Source of the DNA: CAZAFL01 sp964484465
GTDB taxonomy: Bacteria > Bacteroidota > Ignavibacteria > UBA10030 > SZUA-254
Assembly: GCA_964484465.1 (NCBI GenBank)
Contig: CAZAFL010000043.1
Coordinates: 1-15,197, forward strand
Length of the DNA: 15,197 bases
Direction of reading: 5' to 3'
The notes under the pieces are model-generated. The model did not search any database and was not told the origin of the DNA. It saw only the letters and a program-made list of their open reading frames with translations. A program made the position numbers and the translations under genes. Of the stretch, positions 5,297 to 12,791 are shown piece by piece. Position 1 is the stretch's first letter. Each line of letters starts with the position of its first letter.

Positions 5297-8200
5297 TCAT
5301 GATTGTTCCTTTAACACATCAGCTTTGTCCTCAGCGTAAGCCTCTATCGGCGGACACACACATACCAGGTTCCTGTCACCGTACACATTGTTAATCCTAG
5401 AAACAGGGGGCCAGAATTTCCGCTCGCGCACCCAAGGTGCTGGGTACGCTGCCTTCTGCCGAGAATAAGGAAAAGTCCAGGAGTCGCTCACCACCATGTC
5501 GGCAGTATGAGGAGCATTTTTCAGAACATTATTCTCTTTGTCAGCACTGCCGCTCTCGACTTCTTCAATTTCTGAACGGATCGTAATGAGCGCGTCACAG
5601 TATCTATCAAGCTCGTCTTTCCCTTCACTTTCCGTCGGCTCAATCATCAGCGTCCCGGCTACAGGGAAGGACGTTGTCGGCGCGTGGAATCCATAATCCA
5701 TCAATCGCTTCGCGACATCTTCAACTTCAATGCCCGCGCTTTGCTTGAAGGAACGAAGGTCAAGGAGAAACTCATGCGCACAGCGATTGTTCACTCCTTT
5801 GTAGACAATGCCAAAATATTTTTCCAGCCGCTTCATCATATAATTTGCATTGAGAATTGCAACCTTCGTCGCCTCTGTCAATCCTTTTTCCCCCATCATC
5901 GCAATATACGCCCACGAGATCACCAGAATACTGGCGCTTCCCCACGGCGCCGCCGAAACCGGACCGACACTCTGCTTGCCGTCGATCATGACGACAGGAT
6001 GTGAGGGAAGAAATGGAACGAGTTTTTCGACAACGCCAATCGGTCCAACACCCGGACCGCCCCCTCCGTGCGGTATGCAAAAAGTTTTATGAAGATTCAA
6101 ATGACAGACATCTGCACCAAGTTCTGCCGGACGACAAAGCCCGACTTGCGCATTCATGTTGGCACCATCCATGTATACCAATCCGCCGTTATCATGAATG
6201 ATTTTGCAAATATCTTTAATGCCTTCTTCAAAAACGCCATGCGTGGAGGGGTAGGTCACCATAAACGCACCGAGACGGTTAGCATACTGACGAGCTTTTT
6301 CTTGGAGGTCATGAATATCGATTGAGCCGTCATCCTTTGACCGGACAATAACGACTTCCATTCCTGCCATCACCGCGCTTGCAGGGTTTGTGCCGTGCGC
6401 AGATGAAGGAATTAAACATACTGTGCGACGGGATTCATTGCGTTGTTCGTGGTACGCACGGATGACAAGCAGACCAGTATACTCGCCCTGCGCTCCTGAA
6501 TTAGGTTGCAGCGAAACCGCAGCAAACCCGGTTATCTCTTTCAACATTGTTTCAAGCTTCAGGAACAATTCGTTATAACCCTGTGCCTGTTCAATCGGGG
6601 CAAACGGATGGAGCTTGCTGAATTCCGGCCAGGAGACCGGGTAGAGCTCGGTCGTCGCGTTCAGTTTCATCGTGCAGGAGCCAAGCGGTATCATACTCGT
6701 CGTCAGCGAGAGGTCTTTCGCCTCGAGCGAGCGGATGTAGCGCAGCATCTTCGTTTCAGAATGATGGGAATTGAAAACTGGATGGGTCAGATACGACGAG
6801 GTCCGCCGGAATTTCCCGTTATACACTGTAGCTTCGTTAGCAGCAAGTTCCTTTGCCGAAAAAGTTTTCGACCTATTGTGCGCGAAAATCTCCAGCAGCA
6901 TGTCGACTTCATCGAGCGTGGAAAACTCATCTAATGAAATGCCAACTGAATAATCCTCGAACCATCTGAGATTTATTTTTTCAGAATGCAGTGTTGATTG
7001 AAGATATTGTCGTACATTATTATCAGTCACGACATGAATCGTATCAAAAAAATCTTTATGGAGAATTGTGTAGCCGAGTTTACTGAGACCTTTCGACAAT
7101 ACGCGTGCGAGGTAATGGATCCTTTCCGCAATTGCCTTAATCCCCTCTGGTCCATGATAAACCGCGTACATACTTGCCATGACGGCAAGAAGCACCTGTG
7201 CCGTGCAGATATTTGAAGTAGCTTTCTCTCGGCGGATGTGCTGTTCGCGTGTTTGCAGCGCCATCCGGAGAGCATTCTTCCCTCGTGAATCGACTGATAC
7301 GCCGATGATGCGGCCCGGGATATGACGTTTGTACTCGTCTTTCGTAGCAAAGTACGCAGCATGAGGACCACCGTAACCGAGCGGTACACCGAAACGTTGA
7401 GTGTTGCCTACGGCGGCATCTGCGCCGAACTCACCAGGCGGCTTAAACAAAACCAAACTTAGAAGATCGGAGGCAGCAACTACGAGAGCGCCCGAGGCAT
7501 GTGCCCTGTCGCAGAACGGACGATAATTGTACACTGCCCCATCCGATGAAGGATACTGTACAATCGCGCCGAATACATCATCGGAAAAAGCAAACGCATC
7601 GTGTTTCCCAACTACGACGGTTATCTCCAGCGGCTTTGCGCGTGTCCGAATGAGCTCGATTGTTTGTGGATGGCAGTCATCCGAAACAAAAAAGATCCCG
7701 TGCTTTGGCCGACCTTTGATGCCGTAAAACATCGTCATCGCTTCCGCTGCGGCAGTAGATTCATCGAGCAATGACGCATTCGCGACTTCAAAACCAGTCA
7801 GGTCGATAACCATCGTCTGAAAATTCAGCAGTGCTTCCAATCGCCCCTGTGCAATTTCGGCTTGATATGGTGTATATTGAGTATACCATCCCGGGTTTTC
7901 CAAAATATTTCGCTGGATGACAGAAGGTATGAGTGTATCATAATATCCCATCCCGATAAGAGAACGGTAAACGTGATTCTTTTTTGCGATGGTGTTCAGT
8001 TCGCTCAATGCGTTCTGTTCACTCACAGGCGGCTGAAGCGCAAACGAATGTTTCGTACGAAGAGGATGAGGAACGACGGTCTCGATAAACTCGTCAAGAG
8101 AGGGGGAGCCGATTTCATCGAGCATCAATTTGATTTCACGTTCATCGGGACCGATATGTCGGCGGCTAAATAAATCTTCCTGAGGAGAATTCATTGTCAT
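5297..8200 (-). CDS. gcvP: glycine dehydrogenase (decarboxylating), P-protein of the glycine cleavage system
   Basis: PLP enzyme that decarboxylates glycine and passes the aminomethyl group to the lipoyl arm of GcvH. The 967-residue protein is the full single-chain form, with both halves that are split into gcvPA and gcvPB in many bacteria. The N-terminal half carries RRHIGPDE (13-20), GMGYYDT (83-89) and WYTQYTPYQAEIAQGR (105-120). The C-terminal half has MIPLGSCTMKLNAT (503-516), the PLP-lysine motif HLNLHKTF with Lys705, and the glycine-rich HGGGGPGVGPIG (711-722). The start is ATG at 8200 or the second ATG at 8194; neither has a clear Shine-Dalgarno sequence. It lies 103 bases after gcvH and is probably the last gene of the efp-accB-accC-gcvH-gcvP run. 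gcvT and lpd are not in the window. Confidence 0.98.
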   Translation of the reverse strand: MTMNSPQEDLFSRRHIGPDEREIKLMLDEIGSPSLDEFIETVVPHPLRTKHSFALQPPVSEQNALSELNTIAKKNHVYRSLIGMGYYDTLIPSVIQRNILENPGWYTQYTPYQAEIAQGRLEALLNFQTMVIDLTGFEVANASLLDESTAAAEAMTMFYGIKGRPKHGIFFVSDDCHPQTIELIRTRAKPLEITVVVGKHDAFAFSDDVFGAIVQYPSSDGAVYNYRPFCDRAHASGALVVAASDLLSLVLFKPPGEFGADAAVGNTQRFGVPLGYGGPHAAYFATKDEYKRHIPGRIIGVSVDSRGKNALRMALQTREQHIRREKATSNICTAQVLLAVMASMYAVYHGPEGIKAIAERIHYLARVLSKGLSKLGYTILHKDFFDTIHVVTDNNVRQYLQSTLHSEKINLRWFEDYSVGISLDEFSTLDEVDMLLEIFAHNRSKTFSAKELAANEATVYNGKFRRTSSYLTHPVFNSHHSETKMLRYIRSLEAKDLSLTTSMIPLGSCTMKLNATTELYPVSWPEFSKLHPFAPIEQAQGYNELFLKLETMLKEITGFAAVSLQPNSGAQGEYTGLLVIRAYHEQRNESRRTVCLIPSSAHGTNPASAVMAGMEVVIVRSKDDGSIDIHDLQEKARQYANRLGAFMVTYPSTHGVFEEGIKDICKIIHDNGGLVYMDGANMNAQVGLCRPAELGADVCHLNLHKTFCIPHGGGGPGVGPIGVVEKLVPFLPSHPVVMIDGKQSVGPVSAAPWGSASILVISWAYIAMMGEKGLTEATKVAILNANYMMKRLEKYFGIVYKGVNNRCAHEFLLDLRSFKQSAGIEVEDVAKRLMDYGFHAPTTSFPVAGTLMIEPTESEGKDELDRYCDALITIRSEIEEVESGSADKENNVLKNAPHTADMVVSDSWTFPYSRQKAAYPAPWVRERKFWPPVSRINNVYGDRNLVCVCPPIEAYAEDKADVLKEQS

Positions 8201-8239
8201 GAAGTTGTACTTGAAATAATTGCATACTCGACAGCAGAT

Positions 8240-8264
8240 GGTTCTGCCGGCGGAACCCCGGGGG
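8240..8264. other. GC-rich palindromes in the gcvH-gcvP gap
   Basis: The 103-base gap contains GGTTCTGCC/GGCGGAACC (8240-8257), an uninterrupted near-palindrome with a single T/G imperfection, overlapping CCCCGGGG (8256-8263). The local G+C is well above the surroundings. No T-run follows on either strand, so termination is unlikely. It could be a processing site or a repeat remnant. Confidence 0.3.
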
Positions 8265-8303
8265 ATAAGGGGAGTCGGTTACAGAATAATGGATGGCGGC
8301 GCT

Positions 8304-8684
8304 TTATTTTCCAATCAGCTCGCGATACTTTTTCGCATCGAGCAGACGTTTCAATTCTTCCTTGTTTGTAATTTTTAATTTCACCATCCAACCGCCTGCA
8401 TACGGCTCTTTGTTCACCAACTCGGAGGATTCTTGAAGCTTATCATTTACCTCGATCACCTCACCCGAGACAGGCGAATATAAATCGGAAACAGCTTTCA
8501 CAGCTTCAACTGTTCCAAACACATCTCCAGCTTTGAGCTGTTTTCCTGTCGTCGGTAGTTCTACAAATACAACATCTCCGAGTTCCCCCTGTGCATAGTC
8601 GGTAATCCCTACAACACCGGTATCCCCTTCGAGCCGGAACCATTCGTGATCTTTTGTATATTGAATATTTTCCGGAAAATTCAT
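8304..8684 (-). CDS. gcvH: glycine cleavage system H protein
   Basis: Small lipoyl carrier that shuttles the aminomethyl intermediate from GcvP to GcvT and is then reoxidised by dihydrolipoamide dehydrogenase. The 126-residue length is typical. The N terminus shows YTKDHEWFR (9-17) and GITDYAQGELGDVVFVELP (26-44). The lipoylation site is Lys63 in TVEAVKAVSD, followed by PVSGEVIEVN (71-80). It starts at ATG 8684, preceded by a GGCGGGA ribosome-binding stretch. It begins only 21 bases after accC and precedes gcvP, so it links fatty-acid and glycine-cleavage genes in one probable transcript. Confidence 0.98.
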   Translation of the reverse strand: MNFPENIQYTKDHEWFRLEGDTGVVGITDYAQGELGDVVFVELPTTGKQLKAGDVFGTVEAVKAVSDLYSPVSGEVIEVNDKLQESSELVNKEPYAGGWMVKLKITNKEELKRLLDAKKYRELIGK

Positions 8685-8705
8685 GTTCCCGCCTTTGCCT
8701 GGAGA

Positions 8706-10046
8706 TTAATCTCTCAAATAATGTTTTTCAATAAAACTCGTGTCGAACAGACCACTCTTGAATGTGCCATTCTGCATCACGCGACGATGAAATGGGATCG
8801 TCGTGTGCACGCCCTCGACGGTAAACTCTTCAAGCGCACCGGACATTTTTTGAATCGCTTCTTCCCGCGTCGGAGCCGATACGATTAATTTCGCCATCAG
8901 CGAATCGTAAAACGGAGGGATGCGGTATCCTGCATAACAATGCGTATCGCAACGGACGCCATATCCTCCGGGCAGATGAAAACCTTTGATTTCGCCCGGT
9001 GAAGGACGGAAATCATGCTCGGGATCTTCCGCATTGATTCGGCATTCAATCGCGTGCCCTCTCGGTTTGAATTCTTTCTTGCGCAAGCGTTCACCCGCCG
9101 CCATCTGCAGCTGGAGTTTAATAAGATCGAGACCGGTGACCTGTTCTGTAACGGGATGCTCGACCTGAATGCGGGTGTTCATTTCCATAAAGTAGAAATT
9201 TTTATCCTTGTCTACAAGGAACTCAATCGTCCCTGCTCCTTCATACTTCACACTCTTCGCACCTTTGATTGCGGCGGCGCCCATTTTCTCGCGAAGCTCC
9301 GCATCGATAATCGGCGACGGAGATTCTTCAATCAATTTCTGGTGCCGTCGCTGAACTGAACAATCGCGTTCATTCAAATGAATCACGTTACCGAACCGGT
9401 CACCGAACACCTGAATTTCAATATGCCGCGGCTGTTCAATAAATTTTTCGATATAGACTTCGGCATTACCGAAGGCGGACCCTGCTTCGGCGCTCGCCAT
9501 CTGGAACATCTTCTCAAGGTCGCCGGCATCGAGTACAATGCGCATTCCTTTCCCGCCACCGCCTGCAGATGCTTTCACCATAATCGGATAACCTATTGCT
9601 GCCGCTAATTCAGTCGCCTGTTTGACATCTTTAACAATCCCCTCACTTCCAGGCACAACCGGAACCCCATTCTTCCGCATAGTTTCTTTGGCGAGAGATT
9701 TATCCCCCATCGAGGTAATCGCATCCGGCGATGGGCCAATGAATTTAAGACCCTGGGAGTGACAAATTTCCGCAAACTGTGAGTTCTCTGCGAGAAAGCC
9801 GTAACCCGGATGAATTGCATCAGCATTTGTGATCTCTGCTGCTGAGATGATGCGGGGAATATGCAGATAACTTTCCCTGCTCGGTGGGGGACCAATACAA
9901 ACAGCTTCATCCGCAAATTTTACATGAAGAGAATCACGATCAGCAACCGAATACACAGCGACTGTTTTGATACCGAGCTCGCGGCAGACACGGATAACAC
10001 GAAGAGCAATTTCTCCCCTGTTTGCTATGAGAACTTTGTTGAACAC
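8706..10046 (-). CDS. accC: biotin carboxylase subunit of acetyl-CoA carboxylase
   Basis: ATP-grasp enzyme that carboxylates the biotin on AccB with bicarbonate, the first half-reaction of malonyl-CoA formation. The 446 residues match E. coli-type AccC. Visible motifs are KVLIANRGEIALR (4-16), HPGYGFLAEN (79-88), the ATP-binding loop SAGGGGKGM (160-168) and RRHQKLIEE (233-241, Lys237). The metal and catalytic segment MEMNTRIQVEHPVTE carries Glu288, Asn290, Arg292 and Glu296. Arg336 in ECRIN corresponds to E. coli Arg338. The absence of biotinyl and carboxyltransferase domains argues against a pyruvate or propionyl-CoA carboxylase. It starts at GTG (10046-10044), giving the standard MFNKVLIANRGEIA terminus, with no clear Shine-Dalgarno sequence. 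It is 58 bases after accB. Confidence 0.97.
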   Translation of the reverse strand: MFNKVLIANRGEIALRVIRVCRELGIKTVAVYSVADRDSLHVKFADEAVCIGPPPSRESYLHIPRIISAAEITNADAIHPGYGFLAENSQFAEICHSQGLKFIGPSPDAITSMGDKSLAKETMRKNGVPVVPGSEGIVKDVKQATELAAAIGYPIMVKASAGGGGKGMRIVLDAGDLEKMFQMASAEAGSAFGNAEVYIEKFIEQPRHIEIQVFGDRFGNVIHLNERDCSVQRRHQKLIEESPSPIIDAELREKMGAAAIKGAKSVKYEGAGTIEFLVDKDKNFYFMEMNTRIQVEHPVTEQVTGLDLIKLQLQMAAGERLRKKEFKPRGHAIECRINAEDPEHDFRPSPGEIKGFHLPGGYGVRCDTHCYAGYRIPPFYDSLMAKLIVSAPTREEAIQKMSGALEEFTVEGVHTTIPFHRRVMQNGTFKSGLFDTSFIEKHYLRD

Positions 10047-10104
10047 GCTACGTGATGAAGAAATGTTTGTTGGAATGAAGGGAGCAACCGTAACGACGGC
10101 TCAT

Positions 10105-10560
10105 TTACATCGGCTCGATGTGGAAGAGCGCCTGGTTGTATTCCACTGGCTGACCATTTTCGACCAGGATTTTCACGATTTTACCGCCGATGTCAGACTC
10201 GATTTCGTTCATCAGCTTCATCGCTTCGATGATACAAAGAACAGTTTTCGGCTGGACGGTCTGACCGACTTCGATATACGGATCTGCATCCGGTGCCGGT
10301 GCACGATAGAATGTTCCGACAATTGGCGATTTGATTTCGTGATACGTTGTTTCCGGTTTCACAGGTGTCGCAGGAGAGGGAGAAGGTGCGGGGAGTGCAG
10401 CGTTGTACGGCAGTTCAACTGTCGGCGCGTGATGAGCAGCAGAATTATTGCGCGAAGCCCGCGCTATCCGAATACGCTTGCCTTCTTCTTCTACTTCAAT
10501 TTCATCGACGCCACTATGCTCAACAAGCCGAATTAATTTTTTAAGGTATTGAATATCCAT
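10105..10560 (-). CDS. accB: biotin carboxyl carrier protein of acetyl-CoA carboxylase
   Basis: Carries the carboxybiotin between AccC and the carboxyltransferase. From the ATG at 10560 the product is 151 residues. It has an N-terminal segment (MDIQYLKKLIRLVEHSGVDE) that is typical of AccB and binds the carboxylase. A flexible Ala/Pro/Ser linker follows at about 38-72, then a C-terminal biotinyl domain at about 73-151. The biotin acceptor is Lys115 in IEAMKLMNEI, and the bacterial BCCP 'thumb' is present as GTFYRAPAPDADPY. The start is fixed by GGAGAG seven to eight bases upstream and by the conserved N terminus; a longer frame to 10605 has no support. It follows efp by 82 bases, a gap that contains a strong stem-loop, and precedes accC. 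Confidence 0.97.
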   Translation of the reverse strand: MDIQYLKKLIRLVEHSGVDEIEVEEEGKRIRIARASRNNSAAHHAPTVELPYNAALPAPSPSPATPVKPETTYHEIKSPIVGTFYRAPAPDADPYIEVGQTVQPKTVLCIIEAMKLMNEIESDIGGKIVKILVENGQPVEYNQALFHIEPM

Positions 10561-10604
10561 TGTCTCTCCGGGGTTTGATGGATGTAAAGACAACTGTTCG
10601 TTCA

Positions 10605-10633
10605 CGACTCTCTTACCGTTCCAAAGAGAATCG
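10605..10633 (-). promoter_or_regulatory. intercistronic stem-loop between efp and accB
   Basis: In the transcript, CGATTCTCTT (10633-10624) pairs with AAGAGAGTCG (10614-10605) over 10 bp including one U-G wobble, with a 9-base loop, starting 10 bases after the efp stop. The opposite strand has a C-A mismatch at the wobble position, so the structure suits the mRNA strand. No U-run follows. It could attenuate, protect the efp 3' end or mark a processing site. Confidence 0.45.
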
Positions 10634-10642
10634 CGAGTTTCC

Positions 10643-11209
10643 TTACGCTGCTTTCACGCGTTCGATATAATCTCCCGTACGCGTGTCGATCTTAATCATG
10701 TCCCCCTCATTAATAAACAGAGGAACATTCACCGTCGCGCCTGTTTCGAGTTTTGCAGGTTTTTGAGCTCCGGTTGCCGTATCACCTCTCACCCCCGGTA
10801 CGGTTTCAACAACTTTCAATTCAACAGTAATCGGTACTTCAAGCGAGACGATGTCGGAACCATTGAACATAATCTCGACTGTTTCGGTCTCCTTTAAAAA
10901 ACTCGACCGCTCGCCTATAACTTCTTCAGCAACGCTGATCTGGTCGTAAGTCTCCTTATCCATGAATACGTATCCGGAGCCGTCATGATACAGGTATTGG
11001 TATTCTTTGGTCTCAATGCGGACAATATCGATCGACTCACCTGCGCGGAATCTTGTTTCTATAACTTTACCCGATTTCAGGCTTTTTAAACGCGCACGCA
11101 CAAATGCGCGCCAGTTTCCCGGGTTCACATGCTGAAATTCCACAACTGTCCACAAATTCCCATCCATACGAATAGTCAAACCGGGTCTAAATTCTGATGT
11201 TGTTGCCAT
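10643..11209 (-). CDS. efp: translation elongation factor P with an Asn tip-loop variant
   Basis: EF-P binds between the ribosomal P and E sites and relieves stalling at polyproline. From the ATG at 11209 the product is 188 residues, normal for the family. It has the KOW-like domain I, two OB folds and a typical C terminus (GDYIERVKAA). A GAGGAG ribosome binding site and the standard MATTSEFRPG start exclude the longer 239-residue frame. The domain I tip loop reads HVNPGNWRAF (27-36). Aligned with E. coli PGKGQAF, the modified Lys34 is replaced by Asn32, followed by Trp33. The conserved Pro-Gly remains, so the fold is intact, but EpmA-type lysylation at that position is impossible. Asn variants have been noted among EF-P sequences; how this one works is unknown. 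It heads the accB-accC-gcvH-gcvP run. Confidence 0.97.
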   Translation of the reverse strand: MATTSEFRPGLTIRMDGNLWTVVEFQHVNPGNWRAFVRARLKSLKSGKVIETRFRAGESIDIVRIETKEYQYLYHDGSGYVFMDKETYDQISVAEEVIGERSSFLKETETVEIMFNGSDIVSLEVPITVELKVVETVPGVRGDTATGAQKPAKLETGATVNVPLFINEGDMIKIDTRTGDYIERVKAA

Positions 11210-11261
11210 AAATCTCCTCGGGATTGAAAAAAAAGCAGAAAATGCAGATAATATGGGAGTA

Positions 11262-11290
11262 AAAATACGAAGAATGGGGGTGAAAGTCAA
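11262..11290 (-). promoter_or_regulatory. predicted sigma70-type promoter of efp
   Basis: On the minus strand TTGACT (11290-11285), a 17-base spacer and TATTTT (11267-11262) form a good promoter. The start near 11255 would leave a leader of about 46 bases before the efp ATG. The -35 hexamer TTGACT is the same as that of amt. It probably drives the whole efp-gcvP run, since no comparable match was noticed in the later gaps. Confidence 0.5.
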
Positions 11291-11449
11291 GGCACGGAAT
11301 TTAGTGGAACCGTGTCGATTATGGGATTTCATAATGATTGTTGAAATAATGTCTAAATCCATCCCATCGGCGAACCAAGATCTGTGCTTATTATTAACAA
11401 GGGATACTTTTCAGGGTTTACTCGTTTAGCGATTTAATACACTTTGTGT

Positions 11450-11480
11450 GGGTTTCGAATAAAGCCCGACCAAGACCGGG
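11450..11480. other. small hairpins in the divergent intergenic region
   Basis: GGGTTT (11450-11455) can pair with AAGCCC (11462-11467). Overlapping it, CCCG (11465-11468) and CGGG (11477-11480) pair; on the minus strand this becomes a six-pair stem with two wobbles closed by a CUUG tetraloop and followed by CTTTATT. The function is not clear. The rest of 11291-11530 shows no gene, tRNA or recognised RNA motif. Confidence 0.25.
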
Positions 11481-11530
11481 GTTCAGGTAATTATTGACTA
11501 CCCTCTCTGCAATATTTTGTGTTCTTTACG

Positions 11531-11581
11531 CCTCTGCTTTTTCCGATTTGATATTTAATCGTCGAGAGCAGAGGTCGACGA
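11531..11581 (+). promoter_or_regulatory. overlapping alternative hairpins upstream of the lipoprotein/two-component genes
   Basis: Two perfect inverted repeats interlock. CCTCTGCT (11531-11538) pairs with AGCAGAGG (11567-11574), and TCGTCGA (11559-11565) pairs with TCGACGA (11575-11581). The order A-B-A'-B' with no bases between A' and B' makes it unlikely that both stems form together, so they look mutually exclusive. They lie 108 bases before the ATG at 11689. No U-run follows, so a transcription attenuator is not obvious. They could also be DNA-binding sites. Confidence 0.35.
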
Positions 11582-11688
11582 GGAACAAGGGTTCCAATTT
11601 ATATGAATCTCTACTTGCACATTATATATTATGACAATTGCATTTTGTAATCTCATTTAGTACAATGCAGAATCATTTTCAGACCATC

Positions 11689-12027
11689 ATGCGTTTTTTT
11701 CCCTGTTTTCTTTTTCTATTTCTGATGAAAATAACCTCTTGTTCTCCCCATCAGCAAGGGACCGATCAATATGATGAGCAACGATTTGTTCGTTATTATG
11801 CTGATGTTCTTATTCTACAGGAAGAAAAAAATCTCAGGGCCAAGGATTCGGTTCCCTTCGCACTTCGAATCGATTCTCTCAACAAGGTGTACACGCTACG
11901 ACAGGATCAGATAGACAAAACGTTGCAGGACTACAGGAAAGACCTTGCGGGCTGGAAAAACTTTTATCAAAAAGTACAGCAGCGACTCGATACACTTCAG
12001 CGACAGTCAGCAAAACCGACAATGTGA
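11689..12027 (+). CDS. small putative lipoprotein, DUF4296-like
   Basis: From the ATG at 11689 the product is 112 residues. A hydrophobic signal segment (MRFFPCFLFLFLM) ends in ITSC, an acceptable lipobox with Cys18, although Lys14 so close to it is unusual. The mature part is helical and charged, with YADVLILQE near the start, then RIDSLNKVY and a tail WKNFYQKVQQRLDTLQ. This Tyr/Leu...Tyr...Trp/Tyr...Val-x-x-Arg-Leu spacing recalls the DUF4296 lipoproteins of Bacteroidota; that comparison is from memory and moderate at best. Earlier in-frame starts (TTG 11638, ATG 11665) would put polar residues ahead of the signal peptide. No clear ribosome binding site is seen for any start. It lies 28 bases before the response regulator and is probably co-transcribed with it. 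Confidence 0.65.
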   Translation: MRFFPCFLFLFLMKITSCSPHQQGTDQYDEQRFVRYYADVLILQEEKNLRAKDSVPFALRIDSLNKVYTLRQDQIDKTLQDYRKDLAGWKNFYQKVQQRLDTLQRQSAKPTM

Positions 12028-12055
12028 ACACCTATAACCAGGAACAACAACCTCC

Positions 12056-12745
12056 ATGAAGACCATTCTTGTTGTTGATGACGAAAAGGATATCGTCGAT
12101 TTTGTAAAGTATAATTTACAAAAGGAAGGATTTTCAGTTCTCACTGCGCGCAATGGGAAACAGGCGCTTGACCTTGCCCAGCAACAACCGCATGTCATCC
12201 TGCTCGACGTGATGATGCCGGAATTTGACGGATGGGAAGTACTGAAACGCCTCAAAAAGGAGCGAAAGACTGCAAGCATCCCGGTCATCTTTCTGACCGC
12301 GAAAGGAAGCGATGTCGACGAAGTTCTCGGCCTGGAACTCGGCGCGAGTGATTACATCGTCAAGCCGATCAGCGTTCCAAAATTAATCGCGCGGATCAAG
12401 CATATTCTCCGTCAGTCTGAACTGAGAAGAAGCGAAGCAGATCTTTCACAGTCTGTTACACTCGGAGTCATCGAGATCATACCGTCGCAGCATATCGTAC
12501 GGGTCGACAAAACCGAAGTCTTTTTCCCGAAAAAGGAATTCGAGGTTCTCTGGTTTCTTGCATCACATTCCGGTCAGATTGTTAACCGGGAAACCCTCCT
12601 TAACGCCATCTGGGGAACGGAAGTCCGCGTTGTCGACCGCACCGTAGATGTGCACATCCGGAAAATCCGCGAGAAACTTGGCAAATACGGTGACTACATC
12701 GAAACTATCAAGGGAGTGGGTTACCGTATGCGTGACCACGAGTAG
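12056..12745 (+). CDS. OmpR/PhoB-family response regulator
   Basis: Two-component transcription factor. The 229 residues comprise a receiver domain (about 1-120) and a winged-helix DNA-binding domain (about 130-226). The acidic pocket is Asp8/Asp9, the phosphoacceptor is Asp51 (LLDVMMP), and the switch and coupling residues are Thr81 and Lys103 (VKP). The C-terminal domain shows FPKKEFEVLWFLASHSGQIV and RTVDVHIRKIREKLG, then IETIKGVGYRM, which are hallmarks of the OmpR/PhoB subfamily. The start at 12056 follows AGGA about 12 bases upstream. Its partner is almost certainly the kinase starting 123 bases downstream. It resembles PhoB, but no pst or phoU genes are nearby, so the phosphate assignment is unproven. 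Confidence 0.95.
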   Translation: MKTILVVDDEKDIVDFVKYNLQKEGFSVLTARNGKQALDLAQQQPHVILLDVMMPEFDGWEVLKRLKKERKTASIPVIFLTAKGSDVDEVLGLELGASDYIVKPISVPKLIARIKHILRQSELRRSEADLSQSVTLGVIEIIPSQHIVRVDKTEVFFPKKEFEVLWFLASHSGQIVNRETLLNAIWGTEVRVVDRTVDVHIRKIREKLGKYGDYIETIKGVGYRMRDHE

Positions 12746-12791
12746 CATTCAAACAAAAAGAGAATTGCTATAAGTGTTAACAGTTTCGACT

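Noticed and set aside
8201..8303. Glycine riboswitch upstream of gcvP
   Set aside because: The 103-base gap is too short for a tandem glycine aptamer and shows only GC-rich palindromes. No aptamer-like core was recognised here or before gcvH or efp.
9967..10536. 189-codon open frame on the plus strand opposite accB and the start of accC
   Set aside because: It is antisense to well-supported genes, has low-complexity Arg/Phe/Asp composition and matches no family. It is a shadow frame.
8706..10560. accB/accC as subunits of pyruvate, propionyl-CoA or urea carboxylase
   Set aside because: The carrier is a separate 151-residue AccB with the BCCP thumb, and the carboxylase lacks fused domains. 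The efp-accB-accC order fits acetyl-CoA carboxylase.
11210..11362. N-terminal extension of efp giving a 239-residue product
   Set aside because: The ATG at 11209 has a GAGGAG ribosome binding site and the standard EF-P N terminus. The extension contains the predicted promoter and would be atypical for the family.
11450..11480. tRNA-like segment (GGGTTTCGAATAAAGCCC resembles a T-arm)
   Set aside because: No acceptor, D or anticodon stems can be formed around it and no CCA or acceptor pairing is present.
11638..11666. Promoter TTGCAT-N17-TACAAT for the lipoprotein operon
   Set aside because: The -35 matches only 3 of 6 and the region is AT-rich, so chance matches are expected. It was not listed as a feature.
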